Positions 16,992 to 25,489 of a stretch of 37,673 nt of DNA are shown here, in pieces. Positions within the stretch are counted from its first letter, which is position 1. The number at the start of each line of letters is the position of its first letter. The notes under the pieces were generated by a model that saw only the letters and a program-made list of their open reading frames with translations, was not told the origin of the DNA and searched no databases. Source of the DNA: an uncultured Porphyromonadaceae bacterium (GTDB lineage: Bacteria > Bacteroidota > Bacteroidia > Bacteroidales > Muribaculaceae); contig CAMWIM010000015.1 in NCBI GenBank assembly GCA_947174335.1, positions 1-37,673 of the forward strand. Reading direction: 5' to 3'. Made by a program: the position numbers and the translations under genes.

Positions 16992-17411
16992 ATGATTGTT
17001 TCTCTAATAATCTTAGCATCGCTCATTGCTGTCGGGTTGCCTCTATATTTGAGCCATAGACGTTATCAGGCACGTGTCAAAGATGGATTTGAGCCCGAGC
17101 CACAGGTAAATGATGAGGCGGAAGAGCAGTGTTGCGGTTTACATATTACTTGCGAGAAAGACTCATTGTTGGCATCTGTCAGCAAAGAAATCGAATATTA
17201 CGATGACGAGGAACTCGACCGTTTTGCCGGTCGGCGTCCCGATGAATATAGCGATGCTGAAATCGATCAGTTCCGTGATGTTCTTTTGACATTGTTACCT
17301 CAGGATATTGCCGGATGGGCACGCTCGATTCAACAGAGAAATATCGAACTGCCGTCGCCTGTTCGTGATGAGTTGCTTATGATTGTTAGTGAAGCAAGGG
17401 CAGCCCGGTAA
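16992..17411 (+). CDS. Uncharacterised single-pass protein with CCGxHxxC motif
   Basis: I recognise this only as resembling a conserved, uncharacterised Bacteroidales family. It has an N-terminal transmembrane helix (about 2-20) and a short basic stretch. An acidic linker leads to CCGLHITCEKDSLL (about 47-60), whose Cys-Cys-x-x-His-x-x-Cys spacing suggests a metal or redox centre. The soluble helical C-terminal half (70-139) contains YYDDEELDRFAGR. It lies between aroA (13 bases) and an ABC-3 metal permease gene (18 bases), so a role in metal handling is a possible inference but unproven. Confidence 0.75.
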   Translation: MIVSLIILASLIAVGLPLYLSHRRYQARVKDGFEPEPQVNDEAEEQCCGLHITCEKDSLLASVSKEIEYYDDEELDRFAGRRPDEYSDAEIDQFRDVLLTLLPQDIAGWARSIQQRNIELPSPVRDELLMIVSEARAAR

Positions 17412-17429
17412 ATATATTATATATGTGAA

Positions 17430-18242
17430 ATGACTTTAGCCAGCCTCTTTGATTACTCTTTTTTTACCAATGCGATGATTGGAATAGCGATTATCTCGGT
17501 TGCAGCCGCGATGATTGGCACATATATTATATCGCGACGTTTGGTGGCAATTTCGGGAGGCATTACCCACGCTTGTTTTGGAGGTCTCGGATTTGGCTAC
17601 TTCCTTGGAGTGAGTCCTATCATTATGGCTACGGTTTTTGCTGTCGGTTCGTCGCTCGGAGTTGAAGTGATGTCAAGCCGCTATCGTGTTAGAGAAGACT
17701 CGGCTATTGCAGTTGTATGGGCTGTCGGAATGGCTATAGGTGTGATATTTGTCTTTCTTACTCCCGGCTATGTTCCTGAACTGAACAGCTTTTTGTTTGG
17801 CAATATACTGACAATTTCACGTCCCGATTTATGGGCGTTTGCGATTTATACAGTCATTTTGATTATATTTTTTGCGCGCAGGTTTGATATGATTGTTTCA
17901 GTCGCTTTTGACCGTGACTTTGCGAGGGTACAAGGATTGCCGGTAACTTATATCTCAACAACAATGACAGTTGCGATTGCGATTTGTATTGTGTTGACGA
18001 TTAAATTGGTCGGCATCATGTTGCTTATGTCTATGTTGTCATTGCCTCAGCTTATCAGCGAGATATTCACATCGCGTTTTAAGACGATGATGTTGTTGTC
18101 GTGTGTAATCTCTCTTGTTGGATCGCTTGGCGGACTATTCTTGTCGGCTTATATTAATGTGCCATGCTCGGCATTGATTGTCGGTGTTTTCTGCGTTATG
18201 TTTGTTGTGTGTAAGGTTTTATCATTATGGTTGAAACGTTAA
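17430..18242 (+). CDS. ABC-3 family metal (Zn/Mn/Fe) transporter permease
   Basis: This hydrophobic protein of 270 aa with about eight membrane helices belongs to the ZnuB/MntB permease family. Seen are the early YIISRRLVAISGGITHACFG segment and the later MLLMSMLSLP loop expected to contact the ATPase. Neither an ATPase nor a solute-binding lipoprotein is encoded nearby, so its partners must lie elsewhere. It overlaps the following lysozyme gene by 16 bases. The metal is unassigned. Confidence 0.9.
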   Translation: MTLASLFDYSFFTNAMIGIAIISVAAAMIGTYIISRRLVAISGGITHACFGGLGFGYFLGVSPIIMATVFAVGSSLGVEVMSSRYRVREDSAIAVVWAVGMAIGVIFVFLTPGYVPELNSFLFGNILTISRPDLWAFAIYTVILIIFFARRFDMIVSVAFDRDFARVQGLPVTYISTTMTVAIAICIVLTIKLVGIMLLMSMLSLPQLISEIFTSRFKTMMLLSCVISLVGSLGGLFLSAYINVPCSALIVGVFCVMFVVCKVLSLWLKR

Positions 18243-18943
18243 GACGACATCCGTTACGCATCATTAGCATCGTTTTTGCAGTTGCAATATGTGCGGCTGT
18301 GATTTATCTAATTGCGCGTCCGTCAGTGACCGAGGCTCATCCCGACCTTGACAATTATCCCGTGAAAGGTCTTGATTTGTCAGCACATAATGGAGATGTG
18401 AACTTTGATTCGATAGCGGTCAACTATGATTTTGTCATTTTAAAGGCAACCGAAGGTGGTAATTGGACCGACCGATCGTTTGAAACAAATTTTATGAAGG
18501 CGCGCGAAGCCGGATTGAAGGTTGGAGCATATCATTATTTCAGATTTGACCGTGACGGATTACCTCAAGCAATCAATATATATAACACATTATATAATAA
18601 AAGACTCGATTTGCCGGTTGCGATAGATGTTGAAGACCACGGAAATCCGCAAGGAATTGATCGCGACATTGTAATCGGTCGCCTTCGTCAGCTTGTCGAT
18701 TTTCTCGTAAATCACAATATACGTTTGATGTTCTACACAAACAAGCTCGGATATAACCGTTATGTCGAAGATGATTTTTCGGGATACCCGCTTTGGATAA
18801 GTTCTTTCAGCGACCCGCCGATTCATACCCCGTGGACTTTATGGCAATATACCCATTCGGGTAAGGTTGTCGGTGTGCCGGGTCTGGCAGACATTAACCT
18901 GTTTAACGGTTCAGAAAACGATTTTGAAAAATTTATAAACTGA
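18227..18943 (+). CDS. GH25 lysozyme with N-terminal membrane anchor
   Basis: This is a glycoside hydrolase family 25 muramidase, predicted to cut the MurNAc-GlcNAc bond of peptidoglycan. An N-terminal hydrophobic helix (about 11-30) exports or anchors it. The barrel starts at KGLDLSAHNGDV (D50 near the active site); ILKATEGG and GAYHYF follow, and then the catalytic pair in IDVED (D134, E136). The end shows LWQYTHSG. At 238 aa this is the catalytic domain alone. Its start lies inside the permease gene. No phage genes are near, so a cell-wall maintenance or competitor-lysis role is more likely than phage endolysin. Confidence 0.9.
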   Translation: MVETLRRHPLRIISIVFAVAICAAVIYLIARPSVTEAHPDLDNYPVKGLDLSAHNGDVNFDSIAVNYDFVILKATEGGNWTDRSFETNFMKAREAGLKVGAYHYFRFDRDGLPQAINIYNTLYNKRLDLPVAIDVEDHGNPQGIDRDIVIGRLRQLVDFLVNHNIRLMFYTNKLGYNRYVEDDFSGYPLWISSFSDPPIHTPWTLWQYTHSGKVVGVPGLADINLFNGSENDFEKFIN

Positions 18944-18945
18944 TC

Positions 18946-19875
18946 ATGGACTCTACTGTAAATCAATATAATTCAAAAAATGCTTGGAGCGGACACATCG
19001 CTATGTTGTTTGCCAACTTTTGCTGGGGTGCGATGAGCCCTCTAAGCAAGAATATACTCGAATCGGGTGTGACGGACGGACTCACTCTTTCGGTGATACG
19101 TATTGTCGGTGCAACTCTCGTGTTTGTTGTCGCCGGATTCTTTTTGCCCGAATCGGTAGCTCCCCGTCATGAGAAAATCGAACGTAAAGACTGGGTGCAG
19201 ATTGTTGTAGCATCATTTTTAATGATTACCATTAATCAGGGACTATATATTTATGGCATTCAGTTTACATCACCGGTTGATGCTTCAATCATGTCAACTC
19301 TCACGCCTGTGTTTACCATGATTTGTGCGGCACTCATAATATCGATGCCTATCACCTGGCTCAAAGGCTTGGGTGTGGCACTCGGACTCGGAGGTGCGCT
19401 AATGATGGTGCTTGGCGATCAGGGCTCGACCGAGAAAGCGATTAATCCGATGTTCGGTAACACGATGTGTCTCATCGCCCAACTATGTGCCGCACTTTAT
19501 TATGTACTCTTCCGAAATATAATCAATCGGTATAGCCCTTATACGTTGATGAAGTGGATGTTTATAGCATCGACAGTGACATTCGGACTTCCTTTGCTCC
19601 CGCGTTTGCTCTCTTGTAACTTTGCCGCATTCACTCCGGCTATATGGTGGTCAATAGCTTATATAATTGTGTTCGCTACTTTTATCGGCTATCTGCTCAT
19701 TCCTTTTTCCCAGAGATTGTTAAAACCGACTGTAATTTCAATGTATTCCTATTTTCAGCCTGTCACTTCTGCAATATTGGCAACCGTTCTCGGTCTCGCA
19801 ACATTCGGCTTGATAAAAATTGCGGCAACCGTTCTGATTTTTGCAGGTGTTTTTGCAGTGTCAAGGTCAAAATAG
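18946..19875 (+). CDS. EamA/DMT-family transporter
   Basis: This inner-membrane protein of about ten helices has two EamA repeats. The first begins with the FANFCWGAMSPLSK signature (about 23-36); the second begins near residue 160 (NTMCLIAQLCAALYYVLFR) and ends in a YFQPVTSAILATVLG segment. Such transporters export amino acids, nucleotides or other metabolites. The substrate cannot be read from the sequence. It starts 2 bases after the lysozyme stop and is the last gene of the six-gene string. Confidence 0.9.
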   Translation: MDSTVNQYNSKNAWSGHIAMLFANFCWGAMSPLSKNILESGVTDGLTLSVIRIVGATLVFVVAGFFLPESVAPRHEKIERKDWVQIVVASFLMITINQGLYIYGIQFTSPVDASIMSTLTPVFTMICAALIISMPITWLKGLGVALGLGGALMMVLGDQGSTEKAINPMFGNTMCLIAQLCAALYYVLFRNIINRYSPYTLMKWMFIASTVTFGLPLLPRLLSCNFAAFTPAIWWSIAYIIVFATFIGYLLIPFSQRLLKPTVISMYSYFQPVTSAILATVLGLATFGLIKIAATVLIFAGVFAVSRSK

Positions 19876-20251
19876 AAATATGTTAAAAATCAGGTCAAAC
19901 TCTAATATTTGTAAAAAAATACCCAAAAAGTAACACTTGTTATTTTAAAATATGGGATAAAACATAAAAATAACGTGAAAATATTTTGATAGTTAAAAAC
20001 TAAATGATACTTTTGCAATAGCATTTGGAAACCAAGCTTTCGTCAAATGTCAAAATTTGCCTTGGAACCTATCCGTTCGACGTGTTGAATAGAGATTTAA
20101 AACGTTTGCAAATTTTGAATATAATACCACGCAACCGCCATGAAAAAGCGATGCCGGAAAAACGAAGTCTCAATCCAAATACCAGTTATGTAGTACACAA
20201 CTAATTTATAAATCAATATTAATAACATTAATCAAAGTAAATTAAACATTT
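19876..20251 (+). other. Long intergenic region / exbB leader
   Basis: These 376 bases contain an AT-rich upstream half with no obvious terminator for the EamA gene, the exbB promoter (19985-20015), and a leader of about 230 bases. The leader has an imperfect pairing possibility (CCAAG near 20033 with CTTGG near 20072). It also has a 17-codon open frame (20140-20193, starting MKKRCRKNEV). I do not recognise a known riboswitch. Confidence 0.5.
19985..20015 (+). promoter_or_regulatory. Promoter of the exbB-exbD-exbD-tonB operon
   Basis: TTTG (19985-19988), 19 bases, then TACTTTTG (20008-20015) followed by CAATAG. It is a full lineage-type promoter, 236 bases before the exbB ATG. Confidence 0.75.
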
Positions 20252-21115
20252 ATGGAAGCTCCTAAGCCCAATCAAAAACCAGCAGTTCAGGCTGGAAAAA
20301 ATGTTCGTGGTATCAAGAATGCATCCTTGGTTATCCTCGCTTGCTTCATTATCGCAGTTCTTCTTTTCCTTTTCCTTTTCGGAAATCCCTCTCACTTCGA
20401 ATTTGACGGTGACTATGCGGGATCATCTATGTGGTTCGCTCCCGATGATCTCAAATACCACCCCAATGACCTCGTTGGTACTATCTTCAAAGGTGGCGTA
20501 ATCGTGCCTATCCTTCAAACTCTCTTCCTTACCGTTATCGTTCTTTCTGTTGAACGTGCTATCGCTCTCGGAAGCGCTAAAGGTAAAGGTAACATCACTA
20601 AATTCGTTGCTGACGTTAAGGCTTGCCTCGTTAAAAACGAAATCGCTAAAGCTCAAGAACTCTGCAAAAAACAACAAGGTTCAGTTGCTGCTGTTGTAGC
20701 TGCTGCTCTCAAAGAATATGAAGAAATGGACAAAAATACTGTTCTCTCTAAAGAACAGAAAGTTGCTACTCTTCAAAAAGCAGTTGAAGAAGCTACTGCA
20801 ATGGAAATGCCTTCACTTCAGCAGAACCTCCCCATCGTTGCAACTCTTACAACTCTCGGTACTCTTGTCGGTCTTCTCGGTACTGTAATCGGTATGATCA
20901 AATCATTCCAGGCTCTTTCTGCTTCTGGTGCTCCTGACTCAACCGAACTTTCAACCGGTATCTCTGAGGCACTTGTAAATACCGCTTTCGGTATCGCAAC
21001 CGGTGCATTCGCAGTTATCTCTTACAACTTCTACACTAACAAGATCGACCACCTTACCTACGCTATCGACGAAATTGGCTACTCAATCGTTCAAACTTTT
21101 GCAGCCAATCACTAA
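20252..21115 (+). CDS. exbB: ExbB/TolQ-family proton channel subunit
   Basis: ExbB forms the inner-membrane pentamer that uses the proton gradient to drive TonB. Predicted helices lie at about 25-44, 79-100, 192-218 and 236-258. The conserved MotA/TolQ/ExbB region LPIVATLTTLGTLVGLLGTV (193-212) is followed by IKSFQAL and a GISEALVNTAFGI segment. At 287 aa it is longer than E. coli ExbB (244), with an extra N-terminal helix. Codon choice is strongly skewed to GCT, CTC/CTT and ATC, suggesting high expression. It is the first gene of a four-gene operon behind a long leader. Confidence 0.93.
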   Translation: MEAPKPNQKPAVQAGKNVRGIKNASLVILACFIIAVLLFLFLFGNPSHFEFDGDYAGSSMWFAPDDLKYHPNDLVGTIFKGGVIVPILQTLFLTVIVLSVERAIALGSAKGKGNITKFVADVKACLVKNEIAKAQELCKKQQGSVAAVVAAALKEYEEMDKNTVLSKEQKVATLQKAVEEATAMEMPSLQQNLPIVATLTTLGTLVGLLGTVIGMIKSFQALSASGAPDSTELSTGISEALVNTAFGIATGAFAVISYNFYTNKIDHLTYAIDEIGYSIVQTFAANH

Positions 21116-21152
21116 TCCCTTATTTTCCAACTAATTTAATAATCGGTAAAAT

Positions 21153-21887
21153 ATGGGAAAAGTAAAAATTAAAAGAAAGAGCACCCTCATCGACATGACC
21201 GCGATGAGTGACGTTACCGTTCTTTTGCTTACTTTCTTCATGTTGACCTCTACATTCCTTGCCAAGGAACCTGTTACAGTGATCACACCTGCTTCTGTAT
21301 CAGAAATTAAGGTGCCCACTTCTAACGTCGCTTCAATCTTGGTAAGCCCCGAAGGTAAAGTGTTTATGTCTGTCCTCGGTGAAGCTGATATCGACTCTAA
21401 CGACGAGTCTTGGTCTTCAGAAGGCGTTCGTAAAATTGCTCTTCTTTCGGCAGCAAGTAAATATGAAGAAGTAACCGGCAAAAAAACCGGCATCACTCAG
21501 GCTGATGCTGAAAAATTTGCCAAAATCGGTGCGTTTGGAGTGCGTCTTGATAAAATGCACGAATTCTTGGCACTCGACCAGTCTAAACAAGACGAGTTTA
21601 TGGGTGATCCTGCCAATGCTGATGCCGGCATTCCTTTGACCGACATTGTATATCAGAATGCTGATGGCGGCACTGAAAAAACTAACGAGTTCCAGATTTG
21701 GATGCGTGCTTTTTACAACTCAGGCAATGGTAACCTTCAGGATGCTATGAAGAAAGGTGAAGGTATTGCGGTTAAAGCTGACCGCGGTACTAACTACTCA
21801 ACTCTTCATCAGATTCTTGATAACCTCCAAACTATCAAAATGAACCGTTTTAGCGTTATGACTGCGCTTAAAACTGAAAACGACTAA
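21153..21887 (+). CDS. exbD: ExbD/TolR-family protein (first copy)
   Basis: This is the stator partner of ExbB. A short cytoplasmic tail precedes one transmembrane helix (about 18-38) with the proton-conducting Asp in TAMSDVTVLLL (D20). The remaining ~200 residues are periplasmic. At 244 aa it is far longer than E. coli ExbD (141), with an extra segment in the middle (about 75-185). The end shows the SYSTLHQILDNLQTIKM-like helix typical of ExbD (here NYSTLHQIL). It lies 37 bases after exbB and 5 bases before the second exbD. Confidence 0.88.
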   Translation: MGKVKIKRKSTLIDMTAMSDVTVLLLTFFMLTSTFLAKEPVTVITPASVSEIKVPTSNVASILVSPEGKVFMSVLGEADIDSNDESWSSEGVRKIALLSAASKYEEVTGKKTGITQADAEKFAKIGAFGVRLDKMHEFLALDQSKQDEFMGDPANADAGIPLTDIVYQNADGGTEKTNEFQIWMRAFYNSGNGNLQDAMKKGEGIAVKADRGTNYSTLHQILDNLQTIKMNRFSVMTALKTEND

Positions 21888-21892
21888 TCATT

Positions 21893-22639
21893 ATGGCACA
21901 AATAGAACAATCCGACGGCGGCAAAAAGAAAAAAGGCGCCCAGAAAAAAATGGCTATTCATGTCGACTTTACTCCGATGGTGGACATGAACATGCTTCTG
22001 ATTACGTTCTTCATGCTCTGTACTACAATGATTAAGTCACAGACTCTTAACATTTCTCTTCCTTCTAACGAGAAGATTGAGAATGAAGAACAGCAATCAA
22101 AAGCGAAAAACTCGGAAGCTATTACCCTTATCCTCACCACTGAGCGTGATGCTAACGGTAATGTGAAGTCTGATGCTGAAGGTCGTCCGATGAACACTAT
22201 CTACTATTATGAAGGTAAACCGTTCATTGATGACGCTGACAAAGACGGACGAATCGATGTTTCACCCGACGGTTACGGTATTCTCCGTGCTGAGAAATTC
22301 CTCGGTAATACTCCCGAAGGTGAACAAGGTATCCGCAAAATTCTCCACAATAAGAACAAGGATGCTCTTGCTCAGATTGACGAACAGAAAGCTCTCTGGC
22401 GTGAGAAAAAAATCACCGATGAAGAGTTCCAGAAAAAGGCTAAGGAGATTCGTAACGACTCTACTCTTACCCGTCCTGTTGTCATCATCAAAGCAACTCC
22501 CGAAGCTTCGTGGGAAAGCGTGATTACGGCCCTTGACGAGATGCAGATTAACCAGATTTCTCGTTATCAGATTGATAACATCAACCAGGTTGACTCTGCT
22601 TTGATTCTCGATTATCTGCTTAAAAATCCCAAGAAATAA
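21893..22639 (+). CDS. exbD: ExbD/TolR-family protein (second copy)
   Basis: This second ExbD-like stator protein has a longer lysine-rich cytoplasmic tail (11-19). Its transmembrane helix begins VDFTPMVDMNMLLITFF, with the proton Asp at D31. The periplasmic region of about 200 residues contains a YYYEGKPFIDDADKDG stretch and a C-terminal PEASWESVITALDEMQ helix. The two copies differ greatly in the middle, so they are not a recent duplication. A hetero-oligomeric ExbD1/ExbD2 stator is a reasonable inference. Confidence 0.88.
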   Translation: MAQIEQSDGGKKKKGAQKKMAIHVDFTPMVDMNMLLITFFMLCTTMIKSQTLNISLPSNEKIENEEQQSKAKNSEAITLILTTERDANGNVKSDAEGRPMNTIYYYEGKPFIDDADKDGRIDVSPDGYGILRAEKFLGNTPEGEQGIRKILHNKNKDALAQIDEQKALWREKKITDEEFQKKAKEIRNDSTLTRPVVIIKATPEASWESVITALDEMQINQISRYQIDNINQVDSALILDYLLKNPKK

Positions 22640-22685
22640 TCGTGATGATTGACTATATTTATTAACTGCTTAAAATCTTAAGAAA

Positions 22686-23549
22686 ATGGCAAAAGATGTA
22701 GATCTTTCATCAAAAGAATGGCGTGACCTTATTTTTGAAGGTAAAAACAAAGACTTTGGCGCCTATAAGCTTCGTAGTGAATCAGATGCCCGCCACAATA
22801 AGGCAGTGCTCTGGACTATCATCGGCTTGATTGTTGTCTTGGCAGGTTGCTATGTTTACGGCATATATAACGATTACAAAATCGCTCAGCGTGAGGCTGA
22901 AATCCTCGCTGCTGCTGAAATGGCTGAAATGGCTGCTCTCGAACAAGAACCCGAAGAGGAAGTTGAAGAGGAAGAAGTTCAGCAACGTGTTGAAGAACAG
23001 CAACCCGAAGCTCTTCCTGAAGAAATCCTCAACACTATGAAGGCAACTGAAATTGCTATCGCTGCCGACGAAGAAGTTGTTGAAGAAATTAAATCTCAGG
23101 ATGAAATCAAGGAATCAACTACTGCTCTCGGTTCAACTAACTTTGACCAAGGTACTGACGATATCAACGTTGTTCGTGAGTATAAAGAAGAAGTTATCGT
23201 TGAAGAAAAGGCTCCCGTTGATGACAACCAAGTATTCCAGTCTGTAGAACAGATGCCTCAGTTCCCCGGTGGTGAAGCGGCACTTCTCAAATGGATTAGT
23301 GACCACCTTCGTTACCCGACTATGGCAGCTGAAAATAACATTCAGGGTCGTGTAGTTGTTTCATTCGTCGTTACCAAAACAGGTAAAATCGGCGAAGTGA
23401 AAATTCTGCGCGCCCGCGACCCGGACCTTGATAAAGAGGCTATCCGTGTTGTTAAGAGTCTTCCCGATTTTATCCCCGGTAAGATGAATGGACAGGCTGT
23501 TAACGTATGGTACAACCTCCCGGTTAACTTCAAACTTCAGGGTGTATAA
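22686..23549 (+). CDS. tonB: TonB energy transducer
   Basis: TonB transmits the ExbBD motion to outer-membrane TonB-dependent transporters such as SusC proteins. The N-terminus carries the Bacteroidota motif KDFGAYKLR (22-30), then a transmembrane helix (about 40-60). The periplasmic linker (about 75-180) is dominated by glutamate and valine (for example EPEEEVEEEEVQQ) instead of the proline-lysine linker of E. coli. The C-terminal domain (about 190-287) shows MPQFPGGEAALLKWI and a YNLPVNFKL end. It lies 46 bases after the second exbD and is followed by a strong terminator. Confidence 0.93.
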   Translation: MAKDVDLSSKEWRDLIFEGKNKDFGAYKLRSESDARHNKAVLWTIIGLIVVLAGCYVYGIYNDYKIAQREAEILAAAEMAEMAALEQEPEEEVEEEEVQQRVEEQQPEALPEEILNTMKATEIAIAADEEVVEEIKSQDEIKESTTALGSTNFDQGTDDINVVREYKEEVIVEEKAPVDDNQVFQSVEQMPQFPGGEAALLKWISDHLRYPTMAAENNIQGRVVVSFVVTKTGKIGEVKILRARDPDLDKEAIRVVKSLPDFIPGKMNGQAVNVWYNLPVNFKLQGV

Positions 23550-23575
23550 TACTGTCAACTCTCTATCTTAAATAT

Positions 23576-23608
23576 AGGAGGTGTGTCATTTGACTCACCT
23601 CCTTTTTA
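23576..23608 (+). terminator. Rho-independent terminator of the tonB operon
   Basis: AGGAGGTG pairs with CACCTCCT; inside it a T/T mismatch and GTC/GAC pairing close an ATTT loop, followed by TTTTATCTTT. It contains a GTG (23581) that opens the next reading frame but cannot be its real start. Confidence 0.88.
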
Positions 23609-23613
23609 TCTTT

Positions 23614-24723
23614 ATGAAAATACTCTTTATTGGTGATTATTCGGGACTGCACGCCACACTTGCCCGTTGTTTGAAAGCGCGTGAACACGATGTTATGCTC
23701 ATTTCTGACCGAGGTGCATTTATGCAAACCGAGTCTGATAGAGTTGTAAGTAGACGACCCGGTTTTATGGGCTCAGTCTCTTATTTTGTTGAATGTCTTA
23801 AAGCTTTACCCGGATGGAAAAACTATGATGTCGTTCAGCTTATCAATCCCAATTTTTTAAAGTTGAGACCTTCAAAGCTTGAGTATTTTTTCAAGTTCTT
23901 GAAAAGTAATAACCGATTGGTCTGCTTGACTCTTGCAGGGAATGATTATCATTTTGTAAAAGCTTGTGTTGAAGGCAGGATGTTTCGCTATTCAGAGTTT
24001 CGGATAGGGGAGTTGCCGACAACTTTTGTGCATAAGAATCCAGCTCGCGAGAAAGGGTGGATGAGTTTTGAAAATCAACGCTATGCCACGATGCTATACA
24101 AAAATATTGATGGAGCAATGGCTGTTTTGCCGGAATATTATATGTCGGCAGAGCCGTGGCTTAAGGATAGAATTTGTTATACAGGTATTCCAATCGAGAG
24201 AAATCAGTTGTGTCATCCTCATAAATTTGATTATCCGATACGATTTTTTGCCGGAATAAAATCAGGAATGGAGTTACAAAAAGGATTTGATGTGATTATC
24301 CCGGCTTTAAAACGTCTTTGTGTACGTTATCCCGATAAATGTCAGCTTAAAATAGTCAGAGATTTGCCTCTTGATAAATATTTAGATGAAATGTCGGGTG
24401 GTGATGTCGTTTTAGATCAGCTTTATTCATATTCTCCGGCTACAAATGCACTTCAGGCAATGGCTATGGGGAGTGTTGCAGTATCGGGTGCCGAACCGGA
24501 GTTTTACGAATTTATAGGCGAAAAGAACTTGCGTCCGATTGTACGACTTAATCCGTTTACCAATATTGATAAAGAACTTGAGAGGCTGATAAATTCTCCC
24601 GAGCAATTGTCACGTTTGTCGGCTGACGGAATTGAATTTGTCAAGCAGCATAACGATTCCGATATTATAACCGATCGTTTCGTCGCGTGTTGGGCCTCAT
24701 TGATGAGTAAGAAATATGAATAG
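23614..24723 (+). CDS. Glycosyltransferase, GT4/GT-B-like
   Basis: This looks like a GT-B-fold transferase of 369 aa. The N-terminal MKILFIGDYSGLH strand-loop is typical of GT4 proteins. In the C-terminal half are a GFDVIIPALKRL helix, a DVVLDQLYSYSPATNALQAMAMG segment corresponding to the nucleotide-sugar recognition region, and AEPEFYEF, where the EX7E glutamate usually sits. Donor and acceptor are unknown; surface polysaccharide or glycolipid synthesis is the usual role. The ATG at 23614 is the start, because the upstream frame passes through a terminator. It overlaps the next gene by 8 bases. Confidence 0.75.
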   Translation: MKILFIGDYSGLHATLARCLKAREHDVMLISDRGAFMQTESDRVVSRRPGFMGSVSYFVECLKALPGWKNYDVVQLINPNFLKLRPSKLEYFFKFLKSNNRLVCLTLAGNDYHFVKACVEGRMFRYSEFRIGELPTTFVHKNPAREKGWMSFENQRYATMLYKNIDGAMAVLPEYYMSAEPWLKDRICYTGIPIERNQLCHPHKFDYPIRFFAGIKSGMELQKGFDVIIPALKRLCVRYPDKCQLKIVRDLPLDKYLDEMSGGDVVLDQLYSYSPATNALQAMAMGSVAVSGAEPEFYEFIGEKNLRPIVRLNPFTNIDKELERLINSPEQLSRLSADGIEFVKQHNDSDIITDRFVACWASLMSKKYE

Positions 24724-25489
24724 GCTTGAAATACAAATTGCAACTCATGGCAAAGATGGTCTGGCATCCATTTTAAGTCGTCAATATCCTTTGGCCGATG
24801 GCGTCATGTATCGTGTTGGCTGGCAAGGAGGAGAGTCTCGTAATTTAGCTGATAATATAATTGTCAATGGAAATAAGGTTCGATCACTCACTGAAAATCG
24901 CAATTGCCTGATAGAACTTAGTGATGCAGAGATAATCTTATTCGGCGATAATGACATATCATATACATACGCGCAAATATCAAATCTTATCGCTTGCTTT
25001 GACAACAATCCTACCGTTGATTTTATCTGCTTCAGGCTTGACAGGAATGATAAGAAATATCCTGACGAAATATTCGATATGACAATCCCTAAGCACGGTT
25101 ATTTCCCGTCAAGTTGCGAGATTGCTGTTAGAAAATCATTCCTTGACAAGCACAATGTTAGATTTGATACTCGTTTTGGTTTGAGTGCGAGATTTATTTG
25201 TTTTGAAGAATATCTGTTTGTCAATGACTTGTTGAACAATGGTGCAAGGGGTATATATTTACCTGTTATCATCGGACATCATGAGTCTGAAACATCTACC
25301 GGCACCAATCCCGATTTGAAACGGGAAGTTGAAATTGCTCGCGGTGCGGCTTTAGGAATAGTATCTCCATGTTCTGCACCATTGCGTTTGGTAGTTCAGG
25401 CGTACAGAAACAAATCGTTTCAATATCTTTTTAGCGGACTCCGAGGCTATTTCAGCGTTTTATTTCGACCGAATCGATGCGACATTTGA
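24716..25489 (+). CDS. Glycosyltransferase, GT2/GT-A-like
   Basis: The protein resembles an atypical family 2 transferase of 257 aa. It has an N-terminal EIQIATHGKDGL strand, a TENRNCLIELSDAEIILFGDND stretch (near 59-80) in which DND would be the metal-binding DxD motif, and a later CFEEYLFVNDLL region placing a possible catalytic acid. No signal peptide or membrane helix is evident. It begins 8 bases inside the preceding glycosyltransferase gene, so the two probably act in the same glycan pathway. Its 3' end overlaps the opposite-strand gene by 38 bases. Confidence 0.7.
   Translation: MNRLEIQIATHGKDGLASILSRQYPLADGVMYRVGWQGGESRNLADNIIVNGNKVRSLTENRNCLIELSDAEIILFGDNDISYTYAQISNLIACFDNNPTVDFICFRLDRNDKKYPDEIFDMTIPKHGYFPSSCEIAVRKSFLDKHNVRFDTRFGLSARFICFEEYLFVNDLLNNGARGIYLPVIIGHHESETSTGTNPDLKREVEIARGAALGIVSPCSAPLRLVVQAYRNKSFQYLFSGLRGYFSVLFRPNRCDI

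Noticed and set aside
18227-18943. Prophage endolysin
   Set aside because: The GH25 protein has a membrane anchor and is embedded in a biosynthetic gene string with no holin, capsid or integrase genes near.
21153-22639. Recent tandem duplication of exbD
   Set aside because: The two copies share the membrane helix pattern but differ strongly in sequence, length of the N-terminal tail and the middle region.
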